In this document: one piece after another, positions 59,977 to 64,000 of the stretch
Layout of the letters: each line of letters starts with the position of its first letter
Numbering within the stretch: the first letter of the stretch is position 1
NCBI GenBank assembly: GCA_016201275.1
Contig: JACQDB010000038.1
Location: 1 to 64,000 of the forward strand
Direction: 5' to 3'
DNA length: 64,000 nucleotides
Source of the DNA: Acidobacteriota bacterium
Lineage (GTDB): Bacteria > Acidobacteriota > Blastocatellia > UBA7656
Made by a program: the position numbers and the translations under genes
Notes under the pieces: generated by a model
Database searches by the model: none
Told to the model about the DNA's origin: nothing
Seen by the model: only the letters and a program-made list of their open reading frames with translations

Positions 59977-62352
59977 TCATCGTGCCGTTGCCGCTTCGTA
60001 AGGTTGGTCTTTGCGGCGCAGGAAAATAAAATAGTTCACGGTGAAACACATCAAGGCGAAGCCCGAAAGAAAGACAAAACCCAAGGTGTATGAGCCTGTC
60101 TGTCCACGAATCACGCCTAACACCAGCGGTGGGAAAAAGCCGCCGAGACCGCCCGCCGCGCCTACTAATCCGGTGATCGTGCCGGTCTCTTTCGGGAAGT
60201 ATTGCGGCACTAATTTAAACACCGCGCCGTTGCCAGCACCTAGCATAGCCGCGCATCCCAAAGCCCCTGCGGTAAAAATAATGATGTTTGAAGAAGTCAA
60301 TCCAAGCGCCAAAATCGCTATGCCCGCAAGCACAAAAAATAACACCAACGCGCCGCCATATCTGTCCGCCAAGCCACCGCCAAACGGACGCATCGCCGTT
60401 GCCACAATGACGAAGCCCGCGACACGCGCTCCCGCATCGGTCAGCGTCAAAGCGAAAATATCTTTAAGCAGCGTTGGCAAATAAATGCTCAAGGCAACAA
60501 AACCACCAAAGGTCAGAAAATAGAATAACGACAATACCCAAGCAATCGGCTCACGTTTCAAGATAGCGAAATACTCGCCAATTTTTTTGGGTTGCGTTTT
60601 CACAGATGCGTTGCGAGCGAACATCAAAAACACTACGCCGAATAAACCCGCCGCCGCGCCAAAGACCCAGAACGGCACACGCCAATTTCCTGTTGCCGCA
60701 ACCAAAGCGGGTGCGCCGAAAACGGCTATGGATTGCCCTATGTTGCCCATGCCGTAAACCCCAAGCGCGATGCCTTGTTGATGCGCCGGAAACCATTTCG
60801 AGGTGAACGACACGCCTACCGAAAAACTCATTCCGGCAAAGCCTAATAAAAAACCCCAAGCAATGAGCGAGGTGTAAGAGTTGCTGAAACTCGCGCCGAT
60901 TGCCGGAAGCAAGCAGAAGCACAACAGCAAGCCGAAGACTTTGCGCCCACCGAATTTGTCCGCCAAAATCCCTAAAGGCAAACGCCCAAGTGAGCCTAAC
61001 AGCACAGGCACGGCTATCAGCATGGAAGTTTGCCAAGGCGTCAGGTTGTACATCTCGCGAAAGCGCGGAGCCAGCGACCCCATCAATCCCCAGACCGCAA
61101 AGGTGACGGCGAAACCTATGGTTGAAAGCGCCAGAGCGCGATAAGCCTGCGCGTCCCACACCAGGTGTTCTTCGGGCGTTTCATAAGAATGCAGCGCCAG
61201 ACTCTCCGATAAATAGGGGTCGTGTTTGGGCAGCATCGCAGCTTTTTTTAGTCCATCGAGGAACGCCCAAACAAAGAGCGCCGCGAAGCCAATTACCAAA
61301 GCAAGGTCAACATAATTAGGCAACGCGGAAAGCCCTAGAGCAGGAAAAATCATGACGTACAAATCCACCCAATGACCTATCAAGACAATCGCGCAAGCCC
61401 ACAACAACAAGCTTTCGCTGCGTTTGGCGCGGCGCGAAATCAACAGCGCGAACGGCAACAGCCAATTCAAAAACAGGTTGAGCAGGAAGAGAAATTTCCA
61501 GCCGCCGGTCTGTGTTCGGCGTAGGTAATAGACCGTCTCTTCGGGAATGTTGGCGTAATAGATCAACAGGTATTGCGACAACCAGAGGTATGCCCAAAAG
61601 GTCGAAAAGGCAAAGACCAGTTTGCCCAAGTTGTGCAAGTGGTCTTCATTGAGTTGTGGCAACCAACCGCGACGACGCAGCAAGATGGCGACAATGGTAA
61701 TTGCCGCTACGCCACTTAGAAACAATCCTGAAAAACAGTAGAAGGCATAAATCGTGCTGTAAAATTCCGGCTCCAGCGACATCAGCCAATCGAAGCTTGC
61801 CAACGAAAAAGTCACCGCGAACACCGCTAGAAAAATCGCTGATAACTTCTTACTTCGCGTTGCGTGTTCAGGCGCTCCGTCTTCGTCTTGTTGACGCGAT
61901 TCTCTGACCATGAACCAGGCGAAGAAAACCCATAGAGCCAGCGCCACAAACATTCGCGCAAAGAAAAACGGCGTGTTCAAAAATGCCAGTTTCATTTGCA
62001 AACCGGCGCTTGCTCCTGCCCTTGAAAGATGCGTCCATTCATAAAGCGTGTGCCTGCCAAAAAAAATGGTCAGCATAGCGATTGCGCCAAACGGCAGGTA
62101 ATTCATCAAGGCTTCGGGGATGCGACGAATGACCGCGCTCCATCCGGCATTTGACACATGATAGATACTTAAAAAGACCATCGCGCCAAGCGCCAGCGTC
62201 AAAAAATAAAAAACGTTGAGCAAGACTCCCGCCCACAAGCGCGAGCTGTTTGCAAGAATGCCTATGAGCAAACCCGTTGCGCCAACCCCTAGCCCGATGG
62301 TCAAAATTTTTCGTTCGCGCTCTGCTATAAAAGAATTGTTTGGCATCATCAT
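59977..62352 (-). CDS. Fusion of complex III subunit ActF and NarK-type nitrate/nitrite transporter
   Basis: A continuous 791-residue frame with two full-length membrane modules. Residues 1-388 match ActF, the second quinone-site PsrC-like subunit of alternative complex III (VLLNVFYFLTLALGAMVFLS, LASFDWLMSLEPEFYSTIYA, LLIYYANIPEETVYY, and the typical C-terminus PKHDPYLSESLALH). A 15-residue linker follows. Residues 404-791 are a 12-helix MFS protein of the NarK family: FAVTFAVWGLMG, Arg457 in LGSLGRLPLG, nitrate signatures GVYGMGNIGQS and MLGAGNGAVFKLVPQYFP, and Arg655 in ATAMRPFGGGLADR. The two arginines align with the nitrate ligands of NarK. Start MMMP follows CGGAGTAATC. No stop, frameshift or second start separates the halves. 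Confidence 0.92.
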   Translation of the reverse strand: MMMPNNSFIAERERKILTIGLGVGATGLLIGILANSSRLWAGVLLNVFYFLTLALGAMVFLSIYHVSNAGWSAVIRRIPEALMNYLPFGAIAMLTIFFGRHTLYEWTHLSRAGASAGLQMKLAFLNTPFFFARMFVALALWVFFAWFMVRESRQQDEDGAPEHATRSKKLSAIFLAVFAVTFSLASFDWLMSLEPEFYSTIYAFYCFSGLFLSGVAAITIVAILLRRRGWLPQLNEDHLHNLGKLVFAFSTFWAYLWLSQYLLIYYANIPEETVYYLRRTQTGGWKFLFLLNLFLNWLLPFALLISRRAKRSESLLLWACAIVLIGHWVDLYVMIFPALGLSALPNYVDLALVIGFAALFVWAFLDGLKKAAMLPKHDPYLSESLALHSYETPEEHLVWDAQAYRALALSTIGFAVTFAVWGLMGSLAPRFREMYNLTPWQTSMLIAVPVLLGSLGRLPLGILADKFGGRKVFGLLLCFCLLPAIGASFSNSYTSLIAWGFLLGFAGMSFSVGVSFTSKWFPAHQQGIALGVYGMGNIGQSIAVFGAPALVAATGNWRVPFWVFGAAAGLFGVVFLMFARNASVKTQPKKIGEYFAILKREPIAWVLSLFYFLTFGGFVALSIYLPTLLKDIFALTLTDAGARVAGFVIVATAMRPFGGGLADRYGGALVLFFVLAGIAILALGLTSSNIIIFTAGALGCAAMLGAGNGAVFKLVPQYFPKETGTITGLVGAAGGLGGFFPPLVLGVIRGQTGSYTLGFVFLSGFALMCFTVNYFIFLRRKDQPYEAATAR

Positions 62353-62369
62353 GATTACTCCGAGAAAAG

Positions 62370-62658
62370 GTTTGGAGTACCGCCTGAAGGTTTTTTGAAA
62401 AATAATCCGACAATAGCCCGCGAAGCGGGTGCCAGCATAAAGCCCCGTTCGTCAGAGCGGGGTAGGCGGTGGTTGCAGGACTTCCGAGCCTGCGAAGCGG
62501 GCGATAGCCGATGGTCTATCGCCCGCTTCGCAGGCTCGGATATCTGGTTCGTTCGCTACCCAAGGTTCGCTATGCTTCACCTTGGGCTAAATGCTTACGC
62601 CCACCTTCGTGGGCTTGTCCGATTCATTCTTCAAAGATCATCAGGCGGTACTCCAAAC
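62370..62658. mobile_element. 289-bp hairpin-rich element with 18-bp inverted ends
   Basis: GTTTGGAGTACCGCCTGA at 62370-62387 is exactly complementary to 62641-62658. Inside is a perfect stem of about 25 bp (starting TCCGAGCCTGCGAAGCGGGC, roughly 62486-62543) and smaller hairpins (CCCGCGAAGCGGG, GCCCCGTTCGTCAGAGCGGGG, CCCACCTTCGTGGG). No coding sequence. It separates actE from the ActF-NarK gene within one operon. Confidence 0.85.
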
Positions 62659-62673
62659 TTCTATTTCAAACTT

Positions 62674-63234
62674 TTACTTCCCCTGCAATTGGCGTATGTA
62701 AAGAATCACTTTCCAACGGTCATCAACGCCGACTTGCGCGGCGTGCGCGGGCATATCTTTGCGCCCCAAGGTAATCGCATGAAACATCGCGCCGTCTGGC
62801 ACATTCTTTGAAGTTTCGGTTTTGTATGAAGGCGGGTTCGGATACTTGGGAATAATCGCGCCGTCACCGCCGCCACTCGCGCCGTGACACACCGCGCAAT
62901 AATTTGCAAAGACGTACTGCCCACGCGCCAGATTTTCCACCGTCGCCGCAAAGGGGTTTTTCAACTCGCGTCCGGCTCTTGCCGCTTCGTTTTCACTCGC
63001 GCCGTAATGAAAAGGTTGATAGCCTCTAGCGATAGTTCCGGCAATGGGCATCTGCCCGGTCATGTGATTCGGCAACACCGGATTTGTGGTCTGCGAAAGA
63101 TAAGCAGGCGAATATTGCATCTGCGTAGTCCACTCGCGATTTCGCACCGTCACCTCACGACCCAATAAATAAATGCCGCCGCATACGACTAGCGGCAAAA
63201 GCATGACTGCCAACCATGTGAGTGTTTTTCTCAT
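62674..63234 (-). CDS. actE: Alternative complex III cytochrome c subunit ActE
   Basis: A 186-residue membrane-anchored monohaem cytochrome. One N-terminal hydrophobic segment (TLTWLAVMLLPLVVCGGIYL) anchors it outside the membrane. The haem motif is CAVCH (in ANYCAVCHGASGGGDGA); a distal Met in RKDMPAHAAQV is the probable axial ligand. NPVLPNHMTGQMPIAGTIAR is characteristic of ActE. Its start overlaps the end of actD by 4 bases (ATGA). Confidence 0.93.
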   Translation of the reverse strand: MRKTLTWLAVMLLPLVVCGGIYLLGREVTVRNREWTTQMQYSPAYLSQTTNPVLPNHMTGQMPIAGTIARGYQPFHYGASENEAARAGRELKNPFAATVENLARGQYVFANYCAVCHGASGGGDGAIIPKYPNPPSYKTETSKNVPDGAMFHAITLGRKDMPAHAAQVGVDDRWKVILYIRQLQGK

Positions 63235-63773
63235 ACGAATTGATCTCCTTCAATGACGCGAATCGCCCCGTGTTTATTGAATATTTTTAACGCTTTTCGC
63301 ATATCGAATGCGGCATCGGCTTGTTTCAAGACCAACACGAAACGGTCGTCGGTGACGCGATCAAAGGTCAATTTTTTGCTGAACAACCACAGACGATTTC
63401 TAACTAACAAAACGCCAATGGCTATCAAACCCGAAAACAAAACCATCAACTCGAAGGTCACGGGGATGAATAGCGGAAACGAATTGAAGGGCTTGCCGCC
63501 GACGTTCAGGGGCCAATCGTAAGCCGAAGTCCAGACCTGCAAACCCAAGCCAAAGGTCAGCCCTACGGCTCCGGCTATGAAGGCTATCCAAGTCAATTTT
63601 GACCGCTTCAAACCGATGGCTTGATCCAAGCCGTGAACCGGAAAAGGGGTGAAGGCGTCGTGAATCTCAAAGCCCGATTCTCGCGCTTCAATCGCTGCCT
63701 CTTTCAAATCCTCTTGACGTTTGAAATAGACAGCGATGTAGCGCACGTTGATGGTATTTTTAACGGCGAGCAT
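63231..63773 (-). CDS. actD: Alternative complex III subunit ActD (DUF3341)
   Basis: A 180-residue protein with an N-terminal soluble segment ([40 protein letters not shown]), two membrane helices ([20 protein letters not shown] and [20 protein letters not shown]) and a C-terminal soluble tail, the layout of DUF3341/ActD. It bridges the membrane and peripheral parts of the complex. Start overlaps the end of actC by 14 bases. Confidence 0.93.
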   Translation of the reverse strand: MLAVKNTINVRYIAVYFKRQEDLKEAAIEARESGFEIHDAFTPFPVHGLDQAIGLKRSKLTWIAFIAGAVGLTFGLGLQVWTSAYDWPLNVGGKPFNSFPLFIPVTFELMVLFSGLIAIGVLLVRNRLWLFSKKLTFDRVTDDRFVLVLKQADAAFDMRKALKIFNKHGAIRVIEGDQFV

Positions 63774-64000
63774 AATGCACTACCCCCTTGATTTCACTCA
63801 TCGAGATGACCGGAAAGAGCCGCAGAAACAGCAGGAAAAAAGTGAAGAACATTCCAAAGCTGCCAAACATAATCGTCACCTCGGTAAGCGTCGGCGTGTA
63901 ACTCGCCCAACTTGAGGGCAGAAAATCGCGGTGCAGCGAGGTGACGATAATAACGAAACGCTCGAACCACATCCCTACGTTGACCAGAATCGAAAGCACG
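63760..64000 (-). CDS. actC: Alternative complex III subunit ActC (NrfD-like), C-terminal end
   Basis: The last 80 residues of a PsrC/NrfD-family quinone-binding subunit, cut by the window edge. [20 protein letters not shown] then [18 protein letters not shown] is the conserved ActC stretch near the final helices; [20 protein letters not shown] is the last helix. The rest of the operon (actB, actA) should lie beyond the window. Confidence 0.92.
   Translation of the reverse strand, partial: VLSILVNVGMWFERFVIIVTSLHRDFLPSSWASYTPTLTEVTIMFGSFGMFFTFFLLFLRLFPVISMSEIKGVVHYARR

Noticed and set aside
1-64000. tRNA or rRNA genes
   Set aside because: No cloverleaf with a GTTCRANTCC-type T arm or conserved rRNA segment was recognised on either strand by eye; a covariance search would be decisive.

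Overview
The window looks like chromosomal DNA from an Acidobacteriota bacterium, most likely class Blastocatellia. This is inference from gene content: an alternative complex III (ActC-ActD-ActE-ActF), a winged-helix/TolB-like/TPR regulator, DUF1385 between rpmE and prfA, a haem plus copper-monooxygenase-like protein, DUF1080, S9 and amidohydrolase exoenzymes, and a DUF4900-type pilus protein. There is no rRNA or tRNA gene and no CRISPR array. Base composition is moderately GC-rich, except for two AT-rich patches (about 8.08-9.43 kb and 16.44-17.02 kb) that look acquired.

Layout. 0-8 kb: a palindromic repeat array, two small envelope proteins, then pyruvate:ferredoxin oxidoreductase, a dihydroorotate-dehydrogenase-like flavoprotein and citrate synthase in one direction. 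8-10.7 kb: an AT-rich two-gene cassette (EEP-family nuclease/phosphatase plus a small protein) lying between glycine C-acetyltransferase and a second, orphan copy of that gene's 3' end; the nuclease gene is split by a 131-bp terminal-inverted-repeat element with a clear 5-bp target duplication. 10.9-20.3 kb: small metabolic and stress genes (CGNR regulator divergent from an SDR, alpha/beta hydrolase, MOSC, metallo-beta-lactamase fold, threonine-dehydrogenase-like and quinone oxidoreductases). 20.3-27.8 kb: DUF1080, a MEDS-GAF hybrid histidine kinase, PcrA/UvrD helicase, isochorismatase. 27.8-29 kb: gene-free and packed with repeats. 29-35.8 kb: crotonase, GNAT, and a four-gene minor-pilin operon behind a long, apparently structured leader. 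35.9-49 kb: haem/copper protein, radical SAM protein, cupredoxin, YihY, an S24-like protein, the rpmE-DUF1385-prfA block, amidohydrolase, FA-hydroxylase-like protein and a frameshifted VOC gene. 49-59.8 kb: S9 peptidase, SDR, winged-helix/TPR regulator, trans-sulfuration enzyme, YwiC-like and nitronate-monooxygenase-like proteins. 60-64 kb: the end of an alternative complex III operon.

The most striking gene is the last complex III subunit: ActF is fused in one 791-residue frame to a complete NarK-type nitrate/nitrite transporter. The other theme is the density and variety of small structured repeats: at least six families with terminal inverted repeats or paired palindromes, several present as related copies kilobases apart, sitting inside operons, abutting start and stop codons, and in one case disrupting a gene.
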